DNA from: Thermoplasmata archaeon
Lineage (GTDB): Archaea > Thermoplasmatota > Thermoplasmata > Lutacidiplasmatales > UBA184
Direction: 5' to 3'
DNA: 64,000 nucleotides
Assembly (NCBI GenBank): GCA_022749815.1
Contig: JAKIWV010000001.1
Span: forward strand, 606,517-670,516
Below are positions 49,989-59,157 of this stretch, in pieces. Within the stretch, counting starts at the first letter, position 1. Each line of letters begins with the position of its first letter. The notes beneath the pieces were generated by a model, which was not told the origin of the DNA, ran no database searches, and was given only the letters and a program-made list of their open reading frames with translations. The position numbers were made by a program, and so were the translations under genes.

Positions 49989-51074
49989 GTGGGCGCGCCT
50001 CATTCCAGCGCATTGTACCAGAGCATCCACCAGCAGCCCGACGTCCTGCGGGACATTCTCCGTCGGGAAGCCCGCGCTACTGAACACGCTGCCGAGGTCC
50101 TCGCCGGGGCCCGCCGGGTCTACCTGACCGGCACCGGAACCAGCGGCCACGCGGCGATCGTGACGGAATACCTGTATCGCTCCCTCGGCCTCGACGCCGA
50201 GGCGAGGTCGGCTTTCGACCTGAGCCACTATGGACCCCGCTTGCGGCCGGACGACGTGGTGGTGGCCATCAGTCACCGAGGGTCGAAACGGTACGGGAAC
50301 CGCGTGCTCGAGCTCGCCCAGGGCGCGGGCGCGAGGTCGATTGGTGTGACCGGTCTCGAATCTCCGATGTCCGTCCCCGAGGTGATCCTCCACACGTCGC
50401 CGCAAGAGAAGTCCTCGACCCACACCATGAGCTACACCGGCACTCTGATGGCCCTCGCCATGACCGGGGCGGCGGTCGCCGAGCGAGGCGGTGGGACTCT
50501 GTCCTCCCTCCGCCCCGTCCTCGAGGAAATGCCCACCGCCTACGAGGACATCCTACGTCGCCAACACGTGGTCCAGCCGATGGCGCAGTCCCTCGCCCGG
50601 TCGGGCCGGCTCGTACTGGCCGGCGCGGGCCCCAACATCGCGACCGCGCGCGAGGGCGCCTTGAAGGTGAAGGAATCCTCGTATCTGGTCGCCGAGGGCT
50701 TCGAAATGGAGAACCTGCTTCACGGCGGACTCCAAGCGCTCAAACCCGGCGACACGGCCGCTGTCATCTTCCCGCACGGCCCCCCCGCGGAACGCGCGAC
50801 CGATGTCGTTCGGGCACTCCGCCTCCTCGGCGCAGAGATCCTGATCGTGCGCGACCAGGCCGAACCGTTCGAGCAGCCGGCCAACGACCTGTCCGGCCCG
50901 GCGGTCTCGACGTTCCTTTTCCCAAAGGCTCCCGAGCTCCTCAGCGCGATGGTCGCCGTGCTTCCCCTCCAGTTGCTGGCGTGCTTCACCGCCGAAATCC
51001 GCGGAACCAACCCGGACATGTTCCGGGCGGACGACCCCGCCTTCAAACGGATCAGCGACAGCTACACCCTCTGA
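49989..51074 (+). CDS. Double SIS-domain sugar-phosphate isomerase/deaminase-like protein
   Basis: This 361-residue protein has two SIS folds: the first near YLTGTGTSGHAAIVTEYLY and AISHRGSKRYGNRVLELA (about 45-160), the second near LVLAGAGPNIATAREGALKVKES and AAVIFPHGPPAE (about 215-340). The layout equals the isomerase half of GlmS, glucosamine-6-phosphate synthase, without the glutaminase domain. Related stand-alone proteins include AgaS and FrlB. Isomerisation or deamination of an amino-sugar phosphate is likely. The start is GTG at 49989. No nearby gene reveals the substrate. Confidence 0.85.
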   Translation: MGAPHSSALYQSIHQQPDVLRDILRREARATEHAAEVLAGARRVYLTGTGTSGHAAIVTEYLYRSLGLDAEARSAFDLSHYGPRLRPDDVVVAISHRGSKRYGNRVLELAQGAGARSIGVTGLESPMSVPEVILHTSPQEKSSTHTMSYTGTLMALAMTGAAVAERGGGTLSSLRPVLEEMPTAYEDILRRQHVVQPMAQSLARSGRLVLAGAGPNIATAREGALKVKESSYLVAEGFEMENLLHGGLQALKPGDTAAVIFPHGPPAERATDVVRALRLLGAEILIVRDQAEPFEQPANDLSGPAVSTFLFPKAPELLSAMVAVLPLQLLACFTAEIRGTNPDMFRADDPAFKRISDSYTL

Positions 51075-51148
51075 GCGAGCGGCGACTCCTGCCGGCGCGG
51101 GGAACCCATCAGCGCCGGGAGGCCGGAAGGGCGGCGCGCCCGGGGGGC

Positions 51149-51637
51149 TCAGTCGCGGGGCCGAGGGCGGCTCTTCCGGTAGTCGCGCTCGAGCGCCCGG
51201 GTGAAATGCTTCCACCCGACGGTTCCCGAGCGCTCTCCTTCCGTTTTCGAGCGAGGGGTGAACTCGAGAAGTCCGGGCCGGCGACGCCACCACAGGTCCA
51301 GTTGGGTCCGCCGGTCGGGGAGTTCCGTGAGCTGGTAGTCGGCGACGACCTCTCGCCGATTCCCGGTGCTCTCCATGTGCCATCGGTCGGGCGGCGTCAG
51401 CTCGACGTCGCATCGAGTCCAATCCCATCCGCGCGGGGACTCCTCGAGATCCTCGAAGACGACCCGCCGACGGGTGCGTTGGACGACCATCCGTCGATAT
51501 CCCTCCCCCTCGAGCTGCGCGTCGCCCGGTGAGTAGTCGGTGCACCAGGCGAACACGTACGGCCGCGGGGCTCGGAAGGTCGCTTGCACGTGGTACTCAG
51601 GTCCGGGCCACCGTCTCCGTTCGAAGAGCCTCGCCAT
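51149..51637 (-). CDS. SRPBCC (START-like) protein
   Basis: The 162-residue protein starts with a strand (YHVQATFRAPRPYVFAWCTDY), the usual SRPBCC helix entry, then further strands (RRMVVQRTRRRVVFEDLE, DVELTPPDRWHMESTG, VVADYQLTEL and RTQLDLWWRRRPG). It ends with a long C-terminal helix (GWKHFTRALERDYRKSRP). This helix-grip fold binds hydrophobic ligands. No catalytic residues are evident. It is isolated between a SIS protein (convergent) and a large ABC permease gene on the same strand. Confidence 0.75.
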   Translation of the reverse strand: MARLFERRRWPGPEYHVQATFRAPRPYVFAWCTDYSPGDAQLEGEGYRRMVVQRTRRRVVFEDLEESPRGWDWTRCDVELTPPDRWHMESTGNRREVVADYQLTELPDRRTQLDLWWRRRPGLLEFTPRSKTEGERSGTVGWKHFTRALERDYRKSRPRPRD

Positions 51638-51760
51638 CGGTATCGGGCGAGGGAAGAGAGGGACGGCTCAAAGACGTATCGGGCGAGGGGGACCCCGGGT
51701 CCGTCGAGCCCACCGGGCCCGGGCCGAGTCCGTCCTGGAGGTGGCGGGTGGGGGGATTCC

Positions 51761-54715
51761 TCAGTCCGTGGAGCGGACCGCCTCCGCGGGCGGAATGCGG
51801 GACGCTCTCCACGAGGGCCCGGCAATCGCGGCCATCGCCAACCCGTACGCGGCGGCGAGGACGATCCCGATGTTGAGCCACGGGATGCTGAACGAAACGA
51901 TCCCCGAGGCAGCGGCATTTGGGGACAGGGCCAGGTTGTACACGATGAGGACCCCGAGAGAGGTTCCGATCGCGAGTCCGAGCACCGTGACGAAACTGTA
52001 CTCGAGCACGAACGCCTTGAGCACCATCCCCTGAGTGAACCCCTCCGCCCGGAGCATCCCGATTTCTCGGCGACGCTCGACCACCGCGCGGAGGGCCACG
52101 ATTCCCATGGCGGCGATGCCGACGGCCAGCCCGAGACCCACGAAAATCTCGAGCAGAGTGATGATGCCCTCCTCCCCCGCGATGGCCGTCGCTATGAGCG
52201 ACCCGATGTCGAACAGCACGAGCCCCGCACTGAAGAAGGCGGTCTTCGCCTCCGTATCGGCGATCGAGATGGAGACGCCCGATCGGACCGTGAAGAAGTA
52301 CAGCGTCTGGTTCAGGTACCCGGTCGCGGCGGCGGTCTGGGGATTCACCCAGATCCCGTTGAGAATCGTCTCCGAAAGCACCCCGAGGATCGTCACGCTC
52401 GTCTGCCCCGTCGATCCCGGCCGGCTCAACCTCACCGAGTCTCCCGGGTGCACCAAGGGGTGCGCGGCGACCGGGCCCCCGCCAATGGCCCCCGGCGCCG
52501 GATCATAGGTCTGGTCGACCACCGCAGCGGTCGGGTCCGTCTGAAGCGCCGCCCACACCTGGGCCGCCGTCATGCCGTGCAGCGTCGCGTAGAAATTGAA
52601 CCGGTTCGTGCTGTAGAAGTTCGAGGCGGGGCCGGCATTCGTTGGGGCGGCGAACAACGTGTCGGCGAACGGGTTCATCGAGTATCCGGTCGCATTGACG
52701 TTCACGGCCCCCGCGACCAGAGGCACGACGGTCGAAAAGGCCGCGGCCAGGGTGGAGTTGTTGGCCACCTTCCCGGGCAGGTCCGGGATCGTTGAGGTGG
52801 AAAATCCTACGATGCTGTATCCCCCCGATTCATTGTTGATGACAGTGTTGAGATTGGACTCGACGGTGGATCCGAAGGTGGCCACAGCGACCATGGTGAA
52901 GACAACGAGAGCGAAGATCGACAGCGTGATGGCGGTCCGGGCCGGCTGTCGGCTCGGATGCGCTAACGCGACGCGGGCGACGGGGGTGCGTCCGGAGCGC
53001 CCGGACGCGAGCCGGAGCATCCCGTTGACGAGGCTGGTCGAGTTGAAGACGAAGAGGAGCAGTGCCCCCGCGACCATCAGGATTCCCGAGACGAAGACGA
53101 CGAAGATCCCGCCGGAATGGCTCGAACCGAGGACGGCGGTCTGCAGCGGTTCCGCACCTGCCCAGAGGAGGAGGGCCAGGCCCACGAGGCTGAACACCGG
53201 ACGGTTCTTGAAGAATCGAGAGGCGATCAGGCCGAGCCCCAGGATCAGCAGCGCGCCGCCGAGTACGGGGACAGAAACGTCCGAGGAACCCCGGAAGCTC
53301 GTTGCGAAAACGAGGACACCGAGGGCCGCGAGAACTGCCCCGAGGTAGGCCAGGTACCGGTAGATCCTGACGGACGGGGGCGGTTCCGGGATGTCGCGAA
53401 TCGCTCGAACGATGTTGAGGCGACTCGCGCGGCGACTGGCGAGCGTCACCGTGACGATCGTGAGGAGGAAGCCCAGGACGTAACTCTCCACCAGACTGAT
53501 CGGTGTGACGGTGAACGATTGCAAAATGGCGTTCGAGGTCAGGTTTCCGGACGCGAGGAGGATGCTAAACGCCCAGACGAGCGAATAGCCGGCGATCACA
53601 CCGAGGAACGTGCCGGCGAGGGCGCTCCCCACGGAGTAGACGAGCCCTTCGAAGTAGAAGATCCGGACCAGGTCGCCCCGTTGGACGCCGACCGCACGGA
53701 GCATGCCCATCTCGCCCTTGCGCTCTTCGGCGAGCATGACGAAGATGCCGACGATGAGCATCGCTCCGGCGACGATCGAGAAGAGCCCGAGCACGAGGAA
53801 GATCGTCTCGGTGTTTACCGACGAGGCTACGGCATTCGCGACGCTGGTCTGGAGCGGCGAGTAGACCTTGAGCGCGGCACCGCCGGTGACGGCGGTCAGC
53901 GTGGCATTCAATGAGGAGCTGACCGATGAGGAGAGGCCCACCCCGCTGGCCTGCGACCCCACATTCGTAACGGCGATGTAATTGATGAGGCCCGAGACGT
54001 TCTGGAGCGCCTGGGCGGTCGAAAGGTCGGTGAAGACGTTCCCCCCGCTCAGGCCGGCGGTCAGGTATGCACCCCGAACGTTGTCCTGAACGACGGCCTG
54101 GACCTTGACCACCAGCGTGTGCGGGCCGAACAGGACGAGAGTGTTTCCGACGGTGGCGTTCATCTGACGGGCCCCCTCGTCATCGAGCAGGATCTGGCCC
54201 GGGACCGGGCCGGCCACCTGGGCGCCGCTATCGGTGACAAAGGTCCCCAAGGCAGCACTTTGGTTCGCGTTCGTCCCGATCAGGTTGAGGTTCGTCTGAG
54301 GGATCCCGGTCGACTTGTCGAGAGCCTGGGTCAGGTCGATGATGGCCGGAGTGATGCCGGCGATCGACGGGTTGGTGCCGGCGAGCTGGGCGATTTGGCT
54401 GTAGGTGCTGTATGGGAAATACAAATGGCCCCCGGACGGCGCGATGCCATAGATCGCCTCGTCGACGTAGCCCCCGCCGAGGTAGGTGTAATGGAGATTC
54501 AGCTGCGTGACCGTGTCGCCGACCACGAAGCTCCCAGAAATGATCGTGGTCCCCACGAGGAGCCCCAGAATGAGGAGCACCGTGCGACCGCGGCTACGCC
54601 GGACGTTGCGCATCGCGATGCGGAACGTAAGCCGGTTCCGGAGGGCCACGACGGCCGACCCGACGAACACTATGAGGACGATGAGCAGCAGAACGAGGAT
54701 GGTGGGGTCAACCAT
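51761..54715 (-). CDS. FtsX/MacB-type ABC permease with two FtsX domains
   Basis: This 984-residue membrane protein has an N-terminal pair of hydrophobic segments (about 5-65), a large extracellular region to about 310 and a first FtsX domain (about 310-460, including MLAEERKGEMGMLRAVGV). Several further helices follow, then a second extracellular region and a C-terminal FtsX domain (VVERRREIGMLRAEGFTQ, AIGTSLGVLI). It pairs with the ATPase gene 17 bp upstream. MacB/LolCDE-like proteins act as mechanotransducers that export or extract lipids and peptides rather than forming a channel. The extracellular part has many Asn-x-Thr/Ser sequons. The ATG at 54715 is preferred to an upstream TTG. Confidence 0.88.
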   Translation of the reverse strand: MVDPTILVLLLIVLIVFVGSAVVALRNRLTFRIAMRNVRRSRGRTVLLILGLLVGTTIISGSFVVGDTVTQLNLHYTYLGGGYVDEAIYGIAPSGGHLYFPYSTYSQIAQLAGTNPSIAGITPAIIDLTQALDKSTGIPQTNLNLIGTNANQSAALGTFVTDSGAQVAGPVPGQILLDDEGARQMNATVGNTLVLFGPHTLVVKVQAVVQDNVRGAYLTAGLSGGNVFTDLSTAQALQNVSGLINYIAVTNVGSQASGVGLSSSVSSSLNATLTAVTGGAALKVYSPLQTSVANAVASSVNTETIFLVLGLFSIVAGAMLIVGIFVMLAEERKGEMGMLRAVGVQRGDLVRIFYFEGLVYSVGSALAGTFLGVIAGYSLVWAFSILLASGNLTSNAILQSFTVTPISLVESYVLGFLLTIVTVTLASRRASRLNIVRAIRDIPEPPPSVRIYRYLAYLGAVLAALGVLVFATSFRGSSDVSVPVLGGALLILGLGLIASRFFKNRPVFSLVGLALLLWAGAEPLQTAVLGSSHSGGIFVVFVSGILMVAGALLLFVFNSTSLVNGMLRLASGRSGRTPVARVALAHPSRQPARTAITLSIFALVVFTMVAVATFGSTVESNLNTVINNESGGYSIVGFSTSTIPDLPGKVANNSTLAAAFSTVVPLVAGAVNVNATGYSMNPFADTLFAAPTNAGPASNFYSTNRFNFYATLHGMTAAQVWAALQTDPTAAVVDQTYDPAPGAIGGGPVAAHPLVHPGDSVRLSRPGSTGQTSVTILGVLSETILNGIWVNPQTAAATGYLNQTLYFFTVRSGVSISIADTEAKTAFFSAGLVLFDIGSLIATAIAGEEGIITLLEIFVGLGLAVGIAAMGIVALRAVVERRREIGMLRAEGFTQGMVLKAFVLEYSFVTVLGLAIGTSLGVLIVYNLALSPNAAASGIVSFSIPWLNIGIVLAAAYGLAMAAIAGPSWRASRIPPAEAVRSTD

Positions 54716-54732
54716 TCCCAACTCCCCGCCCC

Positions 54733-55410
54733 TCAGGTGACGAACTGTCCATCCTTCATCCGCAGGGTCCGGTCACAGCCCGTCGCAACTTCTGCGTCGT
54801 GGGTGACAACCACCATCGTCTGCGAGTACTTCCGATTCAATTCGCGCAGGAGCGAGGTCACCAGCTTCGACCCTTCGTCATCCAGGTTTCCCGTCGGTTC
54901 ATCGGCCCAGACGATGGCGGGTCGGTTGACGAGGGCGCGGGCGAGGGAAACCCGCTGTTGTTGTCCCCCGGAAAGCTCCGCCGGACGGTGATGTAATCGA
55001 TCCCCGAGCCCGAGGTCGGTCAGGACCTCAATGGCGCGCGCGCGGGCTTCGGTGCCCTTCGCGCCGGCGATGAGCATGGGCATCTCCACGTTTTCGACTG
55101 CGCTGAGAACGGGCAACAGATTGTACGACTGGAATACGAACCCCGTCCGCTTCGCCCGGTATTCGCTCCGTTGCCGATCGCTCATAGCGTGAAGGTCGGT
55201 TCCCTCGATCGTCACCCGTCCTCGAGTGATTTCATCGAGCCCGCTGAAGCAGTTCAGAAAGGTCGTCTTGCCGCAGCCGGAGGGTCCCATGATCGCGATC
55301 ATCTCGCCGCGGCGAATGTCTACGGTCAACCCTCGAAGCGCGTGAACCTCGGTCTCCCCTGCGCCGTAAACCTTCCAGACATCCTCCCCGCCGACTACGG
55401 TCTCGGCCAT
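54733..55410 (-). CDS. ABC transporter ATPase, MacB/LolD-like
   Basis: The 225-residue ATPase has Walker A GPSGCGKTT at 42-50, signature LSGGQQQR, Walker B AIVWADEPTGNLDD and switch histidine VVTHD. The LSGGQ and GNLDDEGSK features are those of the LolD/MacB group. The ATG at 55408-55410 was chosen; a longer frame has no homology. It energises the FtsX-type permease encoded 17 bp downstream. A TAATATTTG element at about 55481-55489 may be the promoter with a leader of about 50 nt. Confidence 0.92.
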   Translation of the reverse strand: MAETVVGGEDVWKVYGAGETEVHALRGLTVDIRRGEMIAIMGPSGCGKTTFLNCFSGLDEITRGRVTIEGTDLHAMSDRQRSEYRAKRTGFVFQSYNLLPVLSAVENVEMPMLIAGAKGTEARARAIEVLTDLGLGDRLHHRPAELSGGQQQRVSLARALVNRPAIVWADEPTGNLDDEGSKLVTSLLRELNRKYSQTMVVVTHDAEVATGCDRTLRMKDGQFVT

Positions 55411-55762
55411 CGATACCTTTCCGCCGCCAGCGCTTGGGGAACAGCCCTCCGAGCGGAGGCGTTGGCCGATGGCCAGGCGCAAATATTAGGCCATGCTCGT
55501 ACGCGTTGCAGGTAGCCGGGCGACCGACGTGGAGCGGTGCGGGTCCCCCCAGTACTTGTGATTCCCCAACTTCGCGAGGGGACCGGATCAACGTTTCATC
55601 GGAGCGCATCGTGGCGTCTGGGCAGCAACTCGCCCGAGGAGAGGCCCCTCGCACGAACCGCTCCGTTTCAACTTGGATGGCACACCTCCCTCGGCCCCCA
55701 ACCAAGCGATTCGCCGACCGCCACAGGATGAGTCCGGTCCCGGGGTACTCGGACCGGGGGCC
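55411..55762. other. 352-bp intergenic region between ABC ATPase and membrane protein genes
   Basis: It holds the probable promoter of the ABC operon (TAATATTTG on the minus strand, about 55481-55489). No open frame with natural composition or tRNA fold was found in the rest. Confidence 0.4.
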
Positions 55763-56371
55763 CTAGCTCGACGTACTCTGACCCGCCCAGCGTGCGGTCG
55801 AAGATTCCTCGGTGGCTCGCATCGCGGATCGGACGCCATGTCGATACGCGGCGTATGTGACGAAGAACGCGACGAGGAGCGCGAGGGCGATCACGGCGTA
55901 GAGGTTCACCCGGCCGCGGCCACTACCGGACATCGAGGAGTAGGCCGCCCGGAATCCCTCCACGTAGATCGTAATGTCCCAGACCTCGGCAAACACGTTC
56001 CAGGCGGAGACTGCGATGCTCCCCCAGGAGCGTCGGCGGTACGCGATGGCGATCGACTGGGCCGTAACCACGAGCCCGAATCCGATGATCATCGCCCCAA
56101 AGACGATAAAATCAAACGAAAGGACCACGACCAGCTCGACGACGCTGAGGTAGCCCACGTACAGGGCGATGAACGAGAACACGACGAGCATCGCGTAGGC
56201 CATCCCGGCAAACGCGAGACCGAGCCCCGCTACCGCGGCGGCCTTCGCGAAGTTCTGACCGGACTGACCCTTGAGGAGCGTGAGCGAAAGGCCGGCGGCG
56301 TAGGCGTTCCAGATCGAGATGACGACGTCGATGACGAGTATGACAACCAGGAAGAGCGTTCCGAGATCCAC
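55763..56371 (-). CDS. Polytopic membrane protein of unknown function
   Basis: The 202-residue version starts at GTG 56369-56371 (VDLGTLFLVVILV). It has about five hydrophobic segments. A TATA-like AAATAAATC on the minus strand at about 56407-56415 lies between this start and a TTG at 56443, so the shorter form is preferred. Features include WNAYAAGLSL, a long central hydrophobic stretch, then IAYRRRSWGS and a Ser-rich tail (TEESSTARWAGQSTSS). No motif points to a function. Base composition matches the flanking ABC genes. Confidence 0.65.
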   Translation of the reverse strand: MDLGTLFLVVILVIDVVISIWNAYAAGLSLTLLKGQSGQNFAKAAAVAGLGLAFAGMAYAMLVVFSFIALYVGYLSVVELVVVLSFDFIVFGAMIIGFGLVVTAQSIAIAYRRRSWGSIAVSAWNVFAEVWDITIYVEGFRAAYSSMSGSGRGRVNLYAVIALALLVAFFVTYAAYRHGVRSAMRATEESSTARWAGQSTSS

Positions 56372-56912
56372 CAGATCGGTCCCCGTCGCGGGCAAAGGCC
56401 CCCCCGATTTATTTCTTCCGGCGAGGCCTGGGGGGGCCGCCAAGCCGGCCGACCAGAGCGGACGGGTCGGCGGCTACTAGTAATGGCTCGGAGGCTCTCA
56501 GCGGGAGGGACCTCTCCAAGTCGGGGACGAGAGTGGGGGGACATCATTCAATTGATCTTGCAGAATCGTCGTGCCTGGAACGGAGCCCACGAAGGGCCAG
56601 TCGAAATCACGCCGAGCGGGCTAGGAGTTCTTGGGCAGGGTTGCTCGCCAGGTCGTCCCGGCAGCTCCGGGTCGCCCATGACAAATCGCGGCCTCAGGGA
56701 GGTGTCATTTCGAGTGCCAATGGTACTACCCCCGGGCGGAAGTGGGGGGATGCCCGCCCCACTTTGGATCAGGGGGCATCCCCCCCCACCACCCGGACAG
56801 GCTAGTACCCTAGGCCATTGAAATGAAACCCCCCCGGGGTGGCGAACGAATATGCTGTAGCAGTGTCCTGAACCCCGCAGACGGAGCTCCATAATTCCAA
56901 GGTGGTTCCAGC
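56372..56912. other. 541-bp intergenic region with a large G/C palindrome
   Basis: The left part holds the promoter of the minus-strand membrane protein. At 56729-56795 a G/C-rich palindrome is related to the repeat next to tRNA-Val (59843-59874). No gene was found. The right end holds the upstream DNA of the CPBP gene. Confidence 0.45.
56729..56795. repeat. G/C-rich palindromic repeat, related to tRNA-Val flank
   Basis: CCCCCGGGCGGAAGTGGG (56729-56746) recurs exactly at 59857-59874. The right arm, read on the minus strand, is GGTGGGGGGGGATGCCCCC and resembles GGTGAGGGGGATGCCCCC at 59843-59860. Two facing copies thus make a hairpin of about 14 bp with a loop near 56755-56772. Confidence 0.5.
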
Positions 56913-57809
56913 ATGGTTGATGGTGACCCGCGGCCCGCCGGGAGCGACCTCGACCGATCTTTGAACGCCCAGAACCAGAAGGGCCGTCGCTGGCTCTTGT
57001 TCGCGGGAATCCTCGCTCTTTTGGCCGGGCTCCTGGCCAGCGCTCCGTTCGTTGGGAGAACGCTGTGGACGGTGCTGGTATGGACCGCTCTAGGCGCATT
57101 ACTCGTCGCGAACGTCGCCTCCCATCGCTCTGCGGCACGGCGCGGTTTCTTCCCTCTGACCTTCGCCCTGGGGGCCTTCATACTGGCGCTGCTCCTCCAA
57201 GGCCCGGTTGCGTCTTGGGTCCTCGGCCCCTTCTGCACCGCGGGCCGGAATTGCTCCGTCTCGGGTCTCGTCGTCCTGCAGCTTTCGATTACGTCCTTTG
57301 TCGTAGCCCCGATTGTTGGACTGACCCTTATTCGACGACAACCGCTGTCGACCCTCTATCTGGGCCTCGGCCGTTGTCCGCGACTCGGGCTCGCCATCGG
57401 GTTTCTCGTGTTCGCGGCCTCTCTGGCCGCCGCCCCGGTTCTATCGCACACGCTCTTCGGTGGCCCGGTGCTGACGCTCTCTCGGCTCGTGGCCCTCTAC
57501 CCACTGGCCGTCGGTTTGGCCGCCACAAACGGGGTGCGAGAAGAGCTGTGGTTTCGGGGTTTGATGCTCCCTCCTAGCGAACGAACCCTTGGAGCAGCGC
57601 CGGCGAACTATCTGCAAGCCCTTGTCTTCATGAGCGCGCATGTCGGCGTGACTTACACTCCGTTCTTGCTAGAGTTCCTTCTGCTCACCTTCGGGCTAGG
57701 GCTCGCATTCGGTCACCTCATTCAGGAAACGGGGAGCCTGTACGGCGCGATCGTAGCACACGCCGGTGTGGATGTTCCGATCTATATCGTCTACCTCGCC
57801 GCCACATGA
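56913..57809 (+). CDS. CPBP-family intramembrane metalloprotease
   Basis: This 298-residue membrane protein has about eight hydrophobic segments and the CAAX-protease motifs of CPBP (ABI) proteins: E210, E211 and R215 in NGVREELWFRG, H243 in FMSAHVGV, and H283 with D287 in IVAHAGVDVP. Bacterial relatives confer self-immunity to bacteriocins or process peptides. The N-terminal 25 residues are polar and probably cytoplasmic. It lies at the left border of the accessory region, bracketed by the G/C palindromic repeat and tRNA-Val. The substrate is unknown. Confidence 0.88.
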   Translation: MVDGDPRPAGSDLDRSLNAQNQKGRRWLLFAGILALLAGLLASAPFVGRTLWTVLVWTALGALLVANVASHRSAARRGFFPLTFALGAFILALLLQGPVASWVLGPFCTAGRNCSVSGLVVLQLSITSFVVAPIVGLTLIRRQPLSTLYLGLGRCPRLGLAIGFLVFAASLAAAPVLSHTLFGGPVLTLSRLVALYPLAVGLAATNGVREELWFRGLMLPPSERTLGAAPANYLQALVFMSAHVGVTYTPFLLEFLLLTFGLGLAFGHLIQETGSLYGAIVAHAGVDVPIYIVYLAAT

Positions 57810-57919
57810 CCTCTCAAACGGCGCCGAGCCGTGTTCGCCCTCGTGCCCGACGCGCTCCCGTAGTCCACGAGGGGGCCGTCTCCGGGGTCTTGATTTCCTC
57901 GCCGAGAGGGCGGGTCTAC

Positions 57920-58339
57920 CTACCGCGCGCGCATCCGGTTGTTCTTCGGCTGGTGCTCGACCTCCGCCATGCCGAGCGCCTCCATCACCGGTGGGACGTA
58001 ATTGCCGAACCGTCCCCGGAGCCCCTTCTTGATTCCGTACCAACCGCCGACCGGGTTGGAGGAGGAGCGCGCCCACGCTTCGACCGTGCCGGCCGCCGCG
58101 GGCTTCTGCTCGTCGGCGCCGCCGAGCGGCATCCAGTCGCCGTGCTTCTTGAGCATCGCTTGGAGATCGGTCAGGCATCGAAGTTGGTAGCTCAGGGTGG
58201 TGCTGCCTACCTTGACCACGAGCGCAGGGGGGTCCGCCATATCGTCCTCGTAGGCCTGATAGCCCGAGAGGCCGCTCGGAGTCTTCAAGTCCCACGGCTT
58301 GTCCTTCGTTCCGGCTCCCTTTGCAGCCAACTTCGCCAC
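57920..58339 (-). CDS. Conserved protein of unknown function
   Basis: The 139-residue protein contains well-conserved-looking runs (DKPWDLKTPSGLSGYQAY, LKKHGDWMPLGGADEQKPA and NPVGGWYGIKKGLRGRFG), which suggest a bacterial-type family of about 140 residues with an N-terminal basic tail. I recall similar soil-bacterial proteins without assigned function; this is memory and needs a search. No metal or nucleotide motif is seen. The ATG at 58339 is plausible. It is convergent with the CPBP gene and divergent from the VOC gene. Confidence 0.7.
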   Translation of the reverse strand: MAKLAAKGAGTKDKPWDLKTPSGLSGYQAYEDDMADPPALVVKVGSTTLSYQLRCLTDLQAMLKKHGDWMPLGGADEQKPAAAGTVEAWARSSSNPVGGWYGIKKGLRGRFGNYVPPVMEALGMAEVEHQPKNNRMRAR

Positions 58340-58482
58340 CCGTCTTCCGGGAGGATCTACCGACCTTAAACGCAGGTGTCAACGGTTTAACTTCGGGCGC
58401 CGGCTCGGCTACGGACTCGATGCGCCGGGGCGACCAGCTCAGAGCCGTTCAAGCGGGCCGGGATACCCACGACGATCTCGCC

Positions 58483-58680
58483 TCAGCGCTGAGCGAACAG
58501 CACCCGGTTGTCGATGATCTGCCACACCACCGCGACGGTGCGGAATCCGGACCGACGGAGGGCGCGCACGTGGGACTCCAACGGCAGGCTTTGCTCCCGC
58601 GGATGCTGAGCCTGCCGACGCTGGTGCTCGGCAAAGCTGGGGGCCAGAGCAGGAACCTTCGCCGCGGCCGGATTCCGAGC
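58483..58680 (-). pseudogene. C-terminal remnant of a class I methyltransferase
   Basis: About 65 codons on the minus strand read like the end of a small methyltransferase: ESHVRALRRSGFRTVAVVWQ and IIDNRVLFAQR before a TGA stop. The pattern of acidic start, then LRRSGF and VVW, is the typical last helix and strand of Methyltransf_25-type proteins. The 5' part with the AdoMet motifs is missing, and upstream lies the promoter and start of the VOC gene on the other strand. Truncation by rearrangement is inferred. Confidence 0.4.
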
Positions 58681-58688
58681 CTTTTTAT
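58681..58688 (+). promoter_or_regulatory. TATA box of the VOC gene
   Basis: CTTTTTAT lies about 30 bp before the ATG at 58717 in otherwise GC-rich DNA and predicts a leaderless transcript. Confidence 0.6.
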
Positions 58689-58716
58689 CGCCGAGCGCCG
58701 TGGCGCCGCCGGTCCC

Positions 58717-59157
58717 ATGAGCGGAGAGGTAGGCCACTTTGAGATACCGGCCGACAACGTCGATCGCGCGCGGAAGTTCTACACCGGAGCGTTCGGTTGG
58801 AAGATGACCGAGATTCCCCAGATGGAGTACACCATGGTCTCCACCGGTCCGGTGGACGACAAGGGGATGCCGAGCCGACCCGGCTTCATCGGTGGGGGGA
58901 TCGGCAAGCGCGGCGGGAACCTGAGCGCCCCGGTCGTTACGATCGTCGTTGATGACATCACCGCCTCCGAGAAGACGATCGAGAAGCACGGGGGCAAGAT
59001 CCTGCAGAAGAAGCAGGCGATCGGCGACGGGGCGATGGGCTACACGGGCTACTTCCGCGACAGCGAAGGGAACGTGGTCGGCCTCTACCAGGCCGGCATC
59101 GTGCCTCCTTACAGCGTCCGAATGTCGGAGTTAGTTCCCGGCTCCGTCGTGGATTGA
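58717..59157 (+). CDS. VOC-family protein (glyoxalase/bleomycin-resistance fold)
   Basis: The 146-residue protein starts MSGEVGHFEIPADNVDRARKF, the common VOC N-terminus with a metal-type histidine, and continues with GAFGWKMTEIP. The second module has APVVTIVVDDITASEKTIEKHG and ends with YFRDSEGNVVGLYQ, where a metal glutamate is expected but not evident. It may bind small molecules without catalysis. It has its own TATA box about 30 bp upstream. It is unrelated in detail to the VOC gene at 15172. Confidence 0.85.
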   Translation: MSGEVGHFEIPADNVDRARKFYTGAFGWKMTEIPQMEYTMVSTGPVDDKGMPSRPGFIGGGIGKRGGNLSAPVVTIVVDDITASEKTIEKHGGKILQKKQAIGDGAMGYTGYFRDSEGNVVGLYQAGIVPPYSVRMSELVPGSVVD

